Positions 25,814 to 35,119 are shown, numbered from the stretch's first letter. The stretch is DNA of 64,000 bases from CAYHIW01 sp964356745 (GCA_964356745.1 CAYHIW010000001.1:1-64000), one strand, 5' to 3'. Numbers and translations: made by a program. The notes: generated by a model not told the origin, from the letters alone.

Positions 25814-27561
25814 TCAAGTCCTACTGAAAATATTTTTTTATTGACTAATACGTACGCTTTTGTTCCATTTACAATAAGATCATTGGCTTGGGTAAACACG
25901 GCCGACCCTACTTGACGCTCATAATCTCCGTCTTTGTTGATGATGTATATCGAACCTCTTTTCTTATCCCATGCATAAACTTTTTCTTCTTCTTGTGAAG
26001 TAATTACTTTGTTTATGTACATATTTTTCTCAGGAAAAACAGGAGCAAATCCATCACGTAAACCAGACGTGTATTTTAAAACGCTCCCTCCATCGGTTAT
26101 ATAAACCGACCCGTCAATGGCAAATGACACCGCCTCCTGCAGCTCCAGTGGCGACTTAAAATAAGTAGATTTCTCAGAGAATCCATCCTCAACAGGAATA
26201 TATTTATAAATCGCATTCTTTGAGGAGTCAAGTACGTAAAGATTATTGTTGAAATTATTCATACCACTAATCACACCCCAGTCTTTATCGTTTTCAATTA
26301 CCTTCTTAATTTTTCCGTCTGTTCCCACCTTAAAAATGCCGGTATTTTTTTTATGGAAAAAAATCTCATCGTTTTGCACGGAAATCGATTGAATTTGATC
26401 TGCATTTCCTACTTCATAGCTTTCAAACGATTTTTTTTCTAATGAAAAAGCATATACGGCACCATTTGCATCAAGAATTGCACTTGAAACACCGTCATTT
26501 GCAAAGAGTACACCTTTGGCGCTTTTATTCTCCAAGGATAGATCGTAAAACTCTTGATGTGATTTTTTTTCTTTTTTGAGCATCGCTCCTTCTTTTTCTT
26601 GAATCAGCGCTTCAAGTTTTTTGAATTCAGACGTACTACTTGATTTAACATCTTCTCTGAGTTTTAACAAATCTTTTTTTGCATCGTTAATAAGAGCGGT
26701 AGCACGAGCTTGATTAAGAAAAGCGACTTCTTCAGCCTGTTGTAACTTACCTGTAATCAGCTCAGTTGCATACGCAATTTTCTTCTGGTCGCTCTCTGAT
26801 GATTTGCGCAAGTACCCCAAACCAGTACTCCAAAAAAACACCATTATCAAAAAACCAACGATGACAAAAGTTACCGCTTTCTTTTTGTTCGAAAAAATAA
26901 CGGCTAATTTTGATTTAATTTTGAGAACTATCGAATGCATCGACTCAACAAATTGAGGTTTACTGACAAATTCCGCAACTTCTTGCTCTTGAACAACCTC
27001 CTCTTGGGAAAATAAAAGCGCAAGTGCAATCAGATCTGTATCATCACCTTCTTTTAATCTTGGTGTTATTGCGTCGATAATCATTGCGCTATCTCCACGA
27101 TTAAGAAGTGATATAAATTCGTGCTCATCATGAAAATGTGAAACAAGTTTTTGTGTCGTAAGAAATACAAAGTCATTGTCTTCAATATATCCCGTTGCTC
27201 CTTTGGTTCCGGTAATTACCTTGGCGGTCTGACCAGAACGCTTAATATAAATCACACCTATATTGTCTGTATGAATGAGGAGTCTCCCGTCAGTTGTTCT
27301 AAAGCATAAAGCAAGAGAGAAGCTAAGAGGTATGTTGTATTCTTTAATCTCACTTGTCACGATGTTTTCTAGTTCTGCGAGAGTATTAGGTAGTTTTTCG
27401 TTGACAAGAAACGCTAATTTTTTGAGTATTTCTCTTCCTCGATCGTGTTCTAGTCCGCTCTCACAATCAAGAATACATGAAAAACGTTCTTCTGAAATAA
27501 ATCCGGCAAAACCCGTTTCGCTTTCGGCTCCGAGATAGACGTGAAACTGGGATGTAAACAT
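25810..27561 (-). CDS. PP2C-like domain, membrane helix and beta-propeller protein
   Basis: 583 residues. Residues 1-200 resemble a PP2C-type phosphatase fold (FAGFISEERFSCILDCESG, LLIHTDNIGVIYIKRSG, DDTDLIALALLF), but the classic DGxGG metal motif is degenerate, so it may be a pseudo-phosphatase. One membrane helix (about 228-248) and a coiled region (260-345) follow, then a repeated-strand region to the end (NNLYVLDSSKNAIYKY, GSVYITDGGSVLKY) that looks like a six-bladed propeller outside the cell. A signalling or sensor role is an inference. Confidence 0.55.
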   Translation of the reverse strand: MFTSQFHVYLGAESETGFAGFISEERFSCILDCESGLEHDRGREILKKLAFLVNEKLPNTLAELENIVTSEIKEYNIPLSFSLALCFRTTDGRLLIHTDNIGVIYIKRSGQTAKVITGTKGATGYIEDNDFVFLTTQKLVSHFHDEHEFISLLNRGDSAMIIDAITPRLKEGDDTDLIALALLFSQEEVVQEQEVAEFVSKPQFVESMHSIVLKIKSKLAVIFSNKKKAVTFVIVGFLIMVFFWSTGLGYLRKSSESDQKKIAYATELITGKLQQAEEVAFLNQARATALINDAKKDLLKLREDVKSSSTSEFKKLEALIQEKEGAMLKKEKKSHQEFYDLSLENKSAKGVLFANDGVSSAILDANGAVYAFSLEKKSFESYEVGNADQIQSISVQNDEIFFHKKNTGIFKVGTDGKIKKVIENDKDWGVISGMNNFNNNLYVLDSSKNAIYKYIPVEDGFSEKSTYFKSPLELQEAVSFAIDGSVYITDGGSVLKYTSGLRDGFAPVFPEKNMYINKVITSQEEEKVYAWDKKRGSIYIINKDGDYERQVGSAVFTQANDLIVNGTKAYVLVNKKIFSVGLD

Positions 27562-27575
27562 AACTCCTTCTTACA

Positions 27576-27815
27576 TCATAGCAAAAACGTCGATGCAAGA
27601 AGCGCAAGCGCAAGGATAAGCTGTAGACGTGAAATAAGAAGAATAACATTATTTACCATTTCTTCTTCCATGACTGATCGTATCATCACTCTCGTTTGTC
27701 TTAAAATCACAATTGAGTAGATTAAATAAATGACGGCAAACACTGTCGCAAATGCCCTAAAGAAAAAGTTTGAAATTGAAATGGTTTGTGGGAGTAACCC
27801 AAAAAGATCTGTCAT
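27576..27815 (-). CDS. Small two-helix membrane protein
   Basis: 79 residues with two hydrophobic helices (about 18-40 and 58-77) separated by a basic/acidic loop (RQTRVMIRSVMEEEM). No named function. Its ATG overlaps the stop of the PH-domain gene (27812-27815), so the two are coupled. Confidence 0.55.
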   Translation of the reverse strand: MTDLFGLLPQTISISNFFFRAFATVFAVIYLIYSIVILRQTRVMIRSVMEEEMVNNVILLISRLQLILALALLASTFLL

Positions 27816-28357
27816 GATTTTTCAATAACTTCATTAATCATTCGAACAACGTCTGTTGGACGAGGAATATTGACAAACTCGATATTCACTTCTGATCCCG
27901 CTGTCTGAACAAATACATTTCCAAAATTAAAAAGTGATGCAAAATAACCGCCGGACTTTGACGTAACGTCTTCTACTTTGATAAGGCGCGCTTCGGTAAA
28001 TTCTTTGTAAATAATTGCATGGAAGTCAAGATCAACAATTCGTCTATTGGTAATAATACCGAGATTAAAATAGTACCCAAGAAAATTAAGCCAAAGATAC
28101 GCCAGAATAAAAACCACTGTCATTCCGTTTAGGAATAAAATTTGTTGTTGAGTAAGGATGGTTGGAAGAAAGGTAGCGTTAACAAAAACCGAAATAACAA
28201 CGAGAAAGAGAGCGTTTACCACCCAGTATAATTGTGTGATTGGGTGTGCGCGAACCATAAGGACTATCTCCTCGTCTTTATCTTTGGTCTCAAAGTCCAA
28301 CGCAGGATAGAGACAAAAAGAATGAAAAAGTTTATGACTGGTTGCATGCTCATCCAT
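27812..28357 (-). CDS. Membrane protein with bacterial PH domain
   Basis: About 181 residues from the ATG at 28357; an ATG at 28366 lies within the TATAAT box (28372-28357 region) and would be upstream of transcription. Two membrane helices (about 58-105) are followed by a bPH2-type domain: ITNRRIVDLDFHAIIYKE, then VEDVTSKSGGYFASLFNFGNV. These PH-like domains occur in many envelope proteins of unknown role. It is divergent from the 5S rRNA gene. Confidence 0.75.
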   Translation of the reverse strand: MDEHATSHKLFHSFCLYPALDFETKDKDEEIVLMVRAHPITQLYWVVNALFLVVISVFVNATFLPTILTQQQILFLNGMTVVFILAYLWLNFLGYYFNLGIITNRRIVDLDFHAIIYKEFTEARLIKVEDVTSKSGGYFASLFNFGNVFVQTAGSEVNIEFVNIPRPTDVVRMINEVIEKS

Positions 28358-28378
28358 GTTCCCCATTATACAAAAATA

Positions 28379-28387
28379 TGTTATACT
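28379..28387 (+). promoter_or_regulatory. Extended -10 promoter of the 5S rRNA gene
   Basis: TGT-TATACT (28379-28387) matches the extended -10 form TGnTATAAT. It ends seven bases before the 5' end of the 5S gene. No good -35 is seen. Confidence 0.5.
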
Positions 28388-28394
28388 ATTGGCT

Positions 28395-28513
28395 CCTGGT
28401 TACTGGAGCGGTTTGGTACCACCTCTTCCCATCCCGAACAGAGAAGTGAAACAAACCAGCGCCGATGATACTCACTCCAAAGCGGGGCTCGGGGAAAGTA
28501 GGTCGTAGCCAGG
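28395..28513 (+). rRNA. rrf: 5S ribosomal RNA
   Basis: 119 bases. Ends CCTGGTTAC and GTAGCCAGG pair over nine positions (helix I). Inside are the conserved loop B/C region (ACCTCTTCCCATCCCGAAC followed by GAGAAGTGAAAC) and the helix IV/V segment CCGATGATACT then GGGAAAGTAGG. It stands alone: no 16S or 23S sequence is near, so the rRNA genes are not in one operon at this site. Confidence 0.95.
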
Positions 28514-28520
28514 TTTTTTT
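28514..28520 (+). terminator. T-run directly after 5S rRNA
   Basis: Seven T follow helix I of the 5S RNA, so the terminal rRNA helix plus U-tract can serve as the terminator. It overlaps the last codon region of the convergent gene at 28519. Confidence 0.6.
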
Positions 28521-29094
28521 ATGGAGTTTTTTTGTTACGAAACAGAACTTCCTTGGGGACTTCAAATACTTTCACATTTTGTACCTTTTCTTCTTTACAC
28601 GTTTTAAGAAACGTTTGAATACTTACCTTTGATCCCATGAAGCCGGTTTGCTTTGTAAACTCAAGAGCCGTATCGATCATAGCATCAGTACTCATAAGTC
28701 CCATCCGAGATATCGTTTCCATGGTGGAAATGTATCCGCTTAAACCACATGTCTTCTCGCCCGAAAAAGATCCTTTTTTCCACGAATAAAGACAATCTCC
28801 TGAAAGGAGTTGTATGGTAGACCCATTTTTATTTTGAGAAATAAGATGTAATTTTTTATTTTTTATATACGCCGTTTTTTCCTTATTTTGACAAACATAT
28901 TCTTTATTGAGATCTATTTGAACAGTAGTTCCGGGTGTAACTGATACCGATTGCTTTGTGGGTTGTACTTGAGGTAACGCCGGCTGTTTGAATTCTTGTT
29001 TTAGCAAAAGCGCGATAATAATCGCAACAATAGGAATTACGATAACGAGCTTTGAAATAAGATGCATGAAGTCGAACTGTTCCTCAGGCTTCAT
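28519..29094 (-). CDS. Uncharacterised single-pass membrane protein
   Basis: About 191 residues from the ATG at 29094, which overlaps the end of the DUF2130 gene by 11 bases; an upstream in-frame ATG at 29139 is less likely. One membrane helix (about 14-33) is followed by a Pro/Gln linker and an extracytoplasmic domain with four Cys (YVCQNKEKTAYI, GDCLYSWKKG, KTCGLSGY, LKTCKEEK), possibly two disulfides. No family was recognised. Confidence 0.55.
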   Translation of the reverse strand: MKPEEQFDFMHLISKLVIVIPIVAIIIALLLKQEFKQPALPQVQPTKQSVSVTPGTTVQIDLNKEYVCQNKEKTAYIKNKKLHLISQNKNGSTIQLLSGDCLYSWKKGSFSGEKTCGLSGYISTMETISRMGLMSTDAMIDTALEFTKQTGFMGSKVSIQTFLKTCKEEKVQNVKVFEVPKEVLFRNKKTP

Positions 29095-30196
29095 TTTGTT
29101 CCTCTCCAGAATCGAGTAATTCCAGTTGGTTAGATTCATCCATCTTGCTTCCTGTTATTGACTCAAGCTCTCCTTTGAGACTTTCATTATTCGTAAGAAG
29201 CGAAGTGATCGTCTTTTCTTCACGAGCCCATTTTTTGGTAAACCATTTCTTTTCAATTTCAATTTCTTCTCTTCTTGATTTAAATGCCTCTGAAATCGCT
29301 TCAACACGATTTCTAAACTCAATCCCTTGAATGTAATCGAATAACATATCTTTTCTTTCGGTAGTAATTCCTGAGCCAGATTTTGCAATCGCAACCTCCA
29401 ACAACATCGATCTTAAGACTGTTGCGATTCCGATAATCGACTGATAATCTGAGACCCATATTCCTTCATGACTACCAAAATTCTTCATATTGTTTGGGAG
29501 CACATCACTCACTAATACTGCCAAATCTGCCTTAACACTTCTCTTATCTGATTTTAATTTAGTCACCCACTCATTACTCCATGCTTTAGTACGTTTAGAT
29601 TCCCAGATGATTTTACCCGCTACGTTTCCATGTCTATTCTGTACAACTTGTATAATATCTGCACCGCGAATACCCTTTGGAACCGGTTCGATACTATCAA
29701 ATACAAACATTGCTCGAAGTGTTTGTTCAAGATGCTCTTCTAAAACTTCTCCCTGTGTTTGTTGGGATCCTTGTTGTAGTTTGCGCTGCATTTCTTCCAA
29801 CGCCTTCGCCTGTTCTTGAATCTTCTTCTCTTTTTCCAGATCTTTTAATCTGTGCGCCTCTTCGACTTCGTTTTGCGCTCGCTCTTTAATCCGCTGCCTT
29901 TCCTCATCCATTTGTCGTTTGACCTTAAGCTCTATTTCTTTTTTTTCTTCTTCAATTTTTTCTTTTTCCTCAAGAAGCTTTAACTCTCGCTCTCTCATCT
30001 CGTCTGCTTTGGCTTCTTTGTCTTTAAGAAGTTTCTTAAGATTTGTTACTTCATCCGACTGCTTTTCTTCAAATTCTTTTTTTACTTCGGCAACTGCGCG
30101 TTCTTTTGCTTCGTCGATCTGATGCGAGAACGCCTGACTGGCAGGGAACGATTTTTTACAATGGGGGCAGGCTATTAAAGACTGAGTATCAGACAT
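29084..30196 (-). CDS. DUF2130 protein: coiled coil plus PD-(D/E)XK-like nuclease domain
   Basis: 370 residues. The N-terminus has CPHCKKSF, half a zinc knuckle, followed by a long charged coiled coil (about 25-150). The DUF2130 core follows (about 160-300) with GADIIQVV and IIWESKRTKAWSNEW, where D and E-x-K would be the PD-(D/E)XK catalytic residues. DUF2130 proteins are thought to act on DNA; the exact role is not known. TACAAT lies 9 bases before the ATG, in the region shared with the divergent DUF4012 gene. Confidence 0.75.
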   Translation of the reverse strand: MSDTQSLIACPHCKKSFPASQAFSHQIDEAKERAVAEVKKEFEEKQSDEVTNLKKLLKDKEAKADEMRERELKLLEEKEKIEEEKKEIELKVKRQMDEERQRIKERAQNEVEEAHRLKDLEKEKKIQEQAKALEEMQRKLQQGSQQTQGEVLEEHLEQTLRAMFVFDSIEPVPKGIRGADIIQVVQNRHGNVAGKIIWESKRTKAWSNEWVTKLKSDKRSVKADLAVLVSDVLPNNMKNFGSHEGIWVSDYQSIIGIATVLRSMLLEVAIAKSGSGITTERKDMLFDYIQGIEFRNRVEAISEAFKSRREEIEIEKKWFTKKWAREEKTITSLLTNNESLKGELESITGSKMDESNQLELLDSGEEQNEA

Positions 30197-30223
30197 ACAG
30201 ACAATATTGTACTATATATACCT

Positions 30224-31846
30224 ATGCGACGATATTTTTACATAGGTGTACTTTCGTACACTACGATCGTCATGGTTTTTTTTGCCGCTTTTGTTTCTAC
30301 GGGTTTTTTGCTTTATTACTCATCGCGCAAACTTCAAGCATTTGATTTTGCAAAAAGCGCCCCATTCAACAAATCTGCACAATTTACGTACAACACTTCT
30401 CGCATACTTGCTCCTTTGGTAAAACCACTTTTGATTATCACCAATACGAATACTGTTATTGAACGAGGTTTGGATATTGAAAAAAATACAATTAATACCA
30501 TTGAGTCTGCTGTGATACTTGCAGAACAAATCAAAAGTAAAAAAAATGTCGTCAAACAAATTGAGAAGACAAGCTACCAGCTATCCCAATTGCACGAATC
30601 AATTCCCTCTTCAATTACCCAACTCACGTCTACAAAAGAAGAGATTAAAAAAGCACTTTTACTTCTTGATGGACTTCGCATTTTTTATCAAAACTCAGAC
30701 GGTGAATATCTTGTATTTTTTTTAAATGACCGTGAACTGAGACCTGGTGGGGGATTTATCGGATCGATTGGTTGGCTTTCTCTCAATAATTTAGAAATTG
30801 ACTCGCTTAACGTCGAAGATGCGTATGAAATCGACGGTAAACTTCAGACACACCACGAACCCCCTTATCCTGTACGAACCTATCTTGAACTTCCTAACTG
30901 GTATTTACGTGATTCCAACTTTTCACCTGACTTTGTAGAAAATGTTAGAGTTGCCGAAACGTTTTTGGAAGATTCGATTGGTAAAAGGTCGTATAAAGGA
31001 AGCATTGGACTTACAACTCATGCGGTACTTGGAATACTTGACACAATTGGTCCCGTCTATGTACCCGATTACAAACTAACTATCACAAAAGATAATTTTT
31101 ACGAGACAACTCAGCGCATGGTGGAGAGAAATTTTTTTCCAGGGTCAAGACAAAAACGCAATTTCCTATCTTCCCTTACAACTGCGATCCGGTTAAAACT
31201 GGAGGATCAAGAATTGTTACAAAAAAAACTTCTCGTATCGATTATTCGTTCTCTTGATACCAAACACATTATCGTTTCATCCAAACAAAAAGCATTACAT
31301 AAAACATTGGCAACACTCGGGTGGACCGGAGAAGTAGCCAAACCAGTTTTTGACTATATCTATCCAGTCGACGCAAATGTTGGCGCAAATAAAGTAAACA
31401 CCTATATTAAACGTAAGTTTCAATCAAACATTACATTTACCAAAACTCACGTAGCTCATACCTTCTCTATTCGTTATAAAAACGACTCACCAATCGCACC
31501 TAACCCAGGTGAAACGTACAAAAACTATCTTCAGATATATCTCGCAAAAAATGCGGACGTCTCCTCTGTTTCGGTTAATGGCAATCCTGTTGAAGTACAA
31601 AGGAATAATTTGAATCAACATAAAATTGTTGGATTGTATCTGGAGGTAGAACCACAAAAGGAATCCATCATATCGCTAACGTACAAACTTCCCCTCTCAC
31701 CAAATAAACAAAAGAAGTATCAATTAATCGTGCAAAAACAAATTGGATCAACCAATAATGAATATGAATTAAAAGTTAAAAATAATTCCTACTCACTCAC
31801 AACACCCTTAGAAAAAGATTTCTTATTTTCATTCGATATAATGTAG
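30224..31846 (+). CDS. DUF4012 membrane-anchored protein
   Basis: 540 residues with an N-terminal membrane helix (about 8-32) and a large extracytoplasmic region. FFLNDRELRPGGGFIGSIG (about 166-184) is the DUF4012 signature, seen mainly in Actinobacteria, Chloroflexi and candidate phyla envelope loci. Function is unknown. It ends with TAG at 31844-31846, and the TATAAT box of the next gene overlaps this end. Confidence 0.8.
   Translation: MRRYFYIGVLSYTTIVMVFFAAFVSTGFLLYYSSRKLQAFDFAKSAPFNKSAQFTYNTSRILAPLVKPLLIITNTNTVIERGLDIEKNTINTIESAVILAEQIKSKKNVVKQIEKTSYQLSQLHESIPSSITQLTSTKEEIKKALLLLDGLRIFYQNSDGEYLVFFLNDRELRPGGGFIGSIGWLSLNNLEIDSLNVEDAYEIDGKLQTHHEPPYPVRTYLELPNWYLRDSNFSPDFVENVRVAETFLEDSIGKRSYKGSIGLTTHAVLGILDTIGPVYVPDYKLTITKDNFYETTQRMVERNFFPGSRQKRNFLSSLTTAIRLKLEDQELLQKKLLVSIIRSLDTKHIIVSSKQKALHKTLATLGWTGEVAKPVFDYIYPVDANVGANKVNTYIKRKFQSNITFTKTHVAHTFSIRYKNDSPIAPNPGETYKNYLQIYLAKNADVSSVSVNGNPVEVQRNNLNQHKIVGLYLEVEPQKESIISLTYKLPLSPNKQKKYQLIVQKQIGSTNNEYELKVKNNSYSLTTPLEKDFLFSFDIM
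31837..31842 (+). promoter_or_regulatory. -10 box TATAAT, 6 bases before the PD40 gene
   Basis: A perfect -10 box formed by the last sense codons of the DUF4012 gene, six bases before the ATG at 31849. It allows a separate leaderless transcript of the propeller gene. Confidence 0.5.
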
Positions 31847-31848
31847 AT

Positions 31849-32829
31849 ATGCGAATAAAAACTCCTATCAAGTATCTCGTACTTTTTGTGTCTATCGTGC
31901 TTATTCTACTAGTAATTAAAAATCAAAAAAAGAACGTAGAGAATGTAAAAACATCCACCAGCACAGGTGAGACAATCATTTTTGATTCAAAGAGGAATGC
32001 ACAAAATTTTGAGATATATATACGATCCCCAGGTGAGACCCAACCAAAACAAATAACCAACAACTCTTCTTATGATAGTTGGTGGGCAAAAATATCTCCT
32101 GATAAAATAAGGGTTTTGTTTTACAGAACGCCTGTTGGAATACATGACCGAGATTATAGTCAAACATCACTTTGGATGATGAATATTGACGGAAGTAACC
32201 AACGAATGCTTTTACCACAACACGCTTTTGGATGGGATTTACATGGACATGCGGAATGGTCTCCTGACGGATCAATGCTTATTATGTTTGGTGGTAAAAA
32301 ACTTAGTCCTCAGATCTTCATCACTGATAATGAAGGTAAGAATCCAAAACAACTAACCTACAGACCCGGTCAGAATCTAGATCCAAGCTGGTCGCCTGAC
32401 GGAAAGAGCATTACGTTTGTTGCCTGTCTAAATGCAATTTGTTTCCCAAGTGATTATGAAATTTTTACCATGGACAATAATGGACAGAATCAAATGAGAA
32501 TAACTGATGATAAACTAAGAGATCACGATCCGTATTATTCTCCTGACGGACAAACAATTGCTTGGATTACAAAAACAAGTAACAAAAACATAATTGGAGT
32601 CTGGAACATTCGATCAAAAAATATAAATACTCAAATAATCGCCAACGTTACGAATGACGACGCTATAAATAGCAAACCCGATTGGAGTCCAGATGGATCT
32701 CGCATTTACTTTCACCGATTGACGCCAGGAAAAAATCGATTTAATATTTTTTCGGTTAGACCGGATGGCACCGAGTTACAGGAAATCTTTTCAGACCAAT
32801 ATAATAATGAGTATCCTCAAGCAGAATAA
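31849..32829 (+). CDS. TolB-like beta-propeller protein (PD40 repeats)
   Basis: 326 residues with an N-terminal membrane helix (7-24) and repeated WSPDG-type blades: WSPDGSMLIMFGG, WSPDGKSITFVA, YSPDGQTIAWIT, WSPDGSRIYFHR. These are the PD40/TolB repeats of a six-bladed propeller exposed outside the membrane. It may bind peptides or glycans. Its 3' end overlaps the hydrolase gene by 23 bases. Confidence 0.8.
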   Translation: MRIKTPIKYLVLFVSIVLILLVIKNQKKNVENVKTSTSTGETIIFDSKRNAQNFEIYIRSPGETQPKQITNNSSYDSWWAKISPDKIRVLFYRTPVGIHDRDYSQTSLWMMNIDGSNQRMLLPQHAFGWDLHGHAEWSPDGSMLIMFGGKKLSPQIFITDNEGKNPKQLTYRPGQNLDPSWSPDGKSITFVACLNAICFPSDYEIFTMDNNGQNQMRITDDKLRDHDPYYSPDGQTIAWITKTSNKNIIGVWNIRSKNINTQIIANVTNDDAINSKPDWSPDGSRIYFHRLTPGKNRFNIFSVRPDGTELQEIFSDQYNNEYPQAE

Positions 32830-33865
32830 ACTCTACTTTTTCATCCCTCTTCTCATACTTCTTTTTGTCATCGTTAGTGCTTTTATTAAAAAAAGTCCAA
32901 TCAAACTTTCTAATGAAACAGATGTGACCGAAGACGATGAACAAATAAATGCTATTCTTGAAAATCCGCTTTCCATAACACGTATGAGAAGTCAGGAATA
33001 TCCGGGAAGTGATTTGATAGTCGAAGGACAATTATCGCCTGGTTCAAATTACAGTCAGTTCGTCGTATCTTATTTGTCAGAAGGTAATAAAATTTACGCC
33101 CTTCTTACTGTTCCAAAAGAAAATGGGCATGCCTCGCCGACAGGCGGGTTTCCGGCTATCGTGTTTAATCATGGCTACATTCCCCCACAACAGTATGAGA
33201 CTACCGAACGATATGTCGCGTATGTTGATTCGTTTGCTCGAAATGGATACGTTGTTTTGAAACCAGATTACCGAGGACATGGAAATTCTGAAGGAGAAGC
33301 GTCTGGGGGATATGGATCACCTAACTATACTATTGATGTTTTAAATGCAGTATCGTCTTTAAAAAGACATAAAAGTGTTGATCCGAATCGATTAGGCATG
33401 TGGGGCCATTCAATGGGTGGACATATAACGCTCAGGTCTATGGTGGTCACAAAAGATATCAAAGCTGGAGTAATCTGGGCGGGAGTCGTTGCGTCGTACC
33501 CGGATCTTTTAACAAACTGGCGAAGAGGATCATTTCCTCCCCCAACCTCAATTCCTCAAAGAGCATTAAGTTGGCGGCAATTATTCTACGAAAAGTACGG
33601 AAGTCCTTCGGCAAATCCTACGTTTTGGAATGAAATTTCTCCTAATAATTTTTTGAGTGATATTTCTGGTCCAATACAGATTCACCATGGAACTGCAGAC
33701 GCATCGGTACCAGTAGGATTTTCTAGAAAACTAGACGCTCAGTTGAAAACAGTTGGTAAACCATCTCAACTTTTTATCTATGAGGGAGACGATCATAATT
33801 TAGCGGATAATTTTTCTCTCGCAATGAAGAGATCGGTTGAGTTTTTTGACCAGTATTTAAAGTAG
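32807..33865 (+). CDS. Membrane-anchored alpha/beta hydrolase, prolyl oligopeptidase-like
   Basis: 352 residues from the ATG at 32807. A membrane helix (7-26) is followed by a catalytic domain with the oxyanion region FNHGYIPP, nucleophile elbow GHSMGGH, the acid in HHGTADASVP and the His in GDDHNL. This is the dienelactone hydrolase / S9 peptidase arrangement. A GC-rich repeat encodes GHASPTGGF near residue 110, just before the oxyanion strand. The substrate may be an ester or a peptide. Confidence 0.82.
   Translation: MSILKQNKLYFFIPLLILLFVIVSAFIKKSPIKLSNETDVTEDDEQINAILENPLSITRMRSQEYPGSDLIVEGQLSPGSNYSQFVVSYLSEGNKIYALLTVPKENGHASPTGGFPAIVFNHGYIPPQQYETTERYVAYVDSFARNGYVVLKPDYRGHGNSEGEASGGYGSPNYTIDVLNAVSSLKRHKSVDPNRLGMWGHSMGGHITLRSMVVTKDIKAGVIWAGVVASYPDLLTNWRRGSFPPPTSIPQRALSWRQLFYEKYGSPSANPTFWNEISPNNFLSDISGPIQIHHGTADASVPVGFSRKLDAQLKTVGKPSQLFIYEGDDHNLADNFSLAMKRSVEFFDQYLK
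33130..33150. repeat. GC-rich palindromic mini-repeat inside the hydrolase gene
   Basis: TGCCTCGCCGACAGGCGGGT and one more T; 18 of 21 positions match 18558-18578. It sits in frame and encodes ASPTGGF. Confidence 0.6.
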
Positions 33866-33869
33866 GTAG

Positions 33870-35042
33870 TTAAACGAATGTGAGAGCTTTTCCTTTTTGA
33901 TTTGCACGACCTGTTCTTCCAATACGGTGTACATAGTCATCGTATGACGCAGGTTGGTCGTAGTTGATGACGTGAGTAATATCTGGAATATCTAAGCCTC
34001 GAGCAGCAACATCGGTTGCAACAAGAATGCGAACTTTATCCTCTTTAAATAATCGTATCGCTTCTCTTCGGTTGTACTGAGTCTTGTCTCCATGAATAGA
34101 TGCGACTTGAAACCCTTTTTCATATAATGATTGTGATAGTCGCTCTACTCCTCTTTTCGTTTCTCCGAAAATAAGAACTTTTTTGAACTCGTCTTTTTTA
34201 AGGAGATCTTCGAGTACGATTATTTTACTCGTTCCATTGATTCGTACAACATCTTGGTCAACATTTGCCGAACTTTCTCGCGTTTTAACCGATATTGTTA
34301 TAGGATTTTTAAGAAATTCTTGAATAATAATATTGATTTTTGGCGAAACGGTTGCTGAGAAAAAGAGAGACTGTCTTTCTTTTGGAAGAAGTGAGATGAG
34401 ATGCTTAATGTCAACAATAAATCCCATGTCGACCATACGATCAACTTCATCTAACACAACAGTATTAAACTGAGCTAAATTAAGAGCTCCTCTTTTAACA
34501 AGATCCTTCATACGACCTGGTGTCCCAATGACAAAATGAGGTTTTCTTCGAAGTTCAATCAGTTGATTACGAATGCTTGCTCCTCCAATAATTAAAGTTG
34601 AGTAAACACTCATACCACGGGTAAGATGACGAAGTTCATCTCTGATTTGTTGACCCAGTTCGCGAGTAGGAAGTACTATAAATACCTTAGTTTGCGGATT
34701 TTGAATAATTTTTTGAATGAGCGGAATGAGGAATGCGGCAGTTTTTCCGGTACCTGTATTGGCTATCCCAACAACGTCTTTGCCCTCCATAATGTGAGGA
34801 ATAACCTTGTCCTGAATGGGAGTTGGTTGCGTATAACCCTTACTGACAATATTTGCTTTTAGTGTTGGGCTTATATCTAGTCCGTCAAACGTCAGTTGAG
34901 GCACGTATGCTTCAGCCTCAAGAACAATCTCTGATTTACGAATATATTGAGATTCATTGATCTTAGTTTTAAAAGACCCACGATTGCGCCTCGGGAAAGG
35001 TTTACGTGAAAATCGATTATTAGAATAGCGATTATATCTCAT
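33870..35042 (-). CDS. DEAD-box RNA helicase
   Basis: 390 residues: a basic Arg/Asn-rich N-terminus (1-30), Q motif (GYTQPTPIQDKV), motif I NTGTGKT, Ia PTRELGQQ, II VLDEVD (DEVD variant), III FSATV, then the second RecA domain with VATDVAARGLDIP and HRIGRTGRA. The protein stops soon after motif VI with no C-terminal RNA-binding extension. It unwinds RNA in ribosome assembly or mRNA turnover. Unlike most genes here it has a leader of about 60 bases. Confidence 0.93.
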   Translation of the reverse strand: MRYNRYSNNRFSRKPFPRRNRGSFKTKINESQYIRKSEIVLEAEAYVPQLTFDGLDISPTLKANIVSKGYTQPTPIQDKVIPHIMEGKDVVGIANTGTGKTAAFLIPLIQKIIQNPQTKVFIVLPTRELGQQIRDELRHLTRGMSVYSTLIIGGASIRNQLIELRRKPHFVIGTPGRMKDLVKRGALNLAQFNTVVLDEVDRMVDMGFIVDIKHLISLLPKERQSLFFSATVSPKINIIIQEFLKNPITISVKTRESSANVDQDVVRINGTSKIIVLEDLLKKDEFKKVLIFGETKRGVERLSQSLYEKGFQVASIHGDKTQYNRREAIRLFKEDKVRILVATDVAARGLDIPDITHVINYDQPASYDDYVHRIGRTGRANQKGKALTFV

Positions 35043-35119
35043 GTACTTTGTGGAATAGATCGTGCAGTTAGTTATTAATGAAGAACAGCAAAATCTATCA
35101 GAACAATCTTATTATATCA
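35043..35119 (-). promoter_or_regulatory. Extended -10 promoter and 5' leader of the DEAD-box helicase gene
   Basis: TGA-TATAAT on the minus strand (35119-35111) is an extended -10. Transcription starting near 35104 would give an untranslated leader of about 60 bases before the ATG at 35042. Helicase genes of this type often carry regulated leaders in other bacteria; no clear structure is seen here. Confidence 0.45.
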
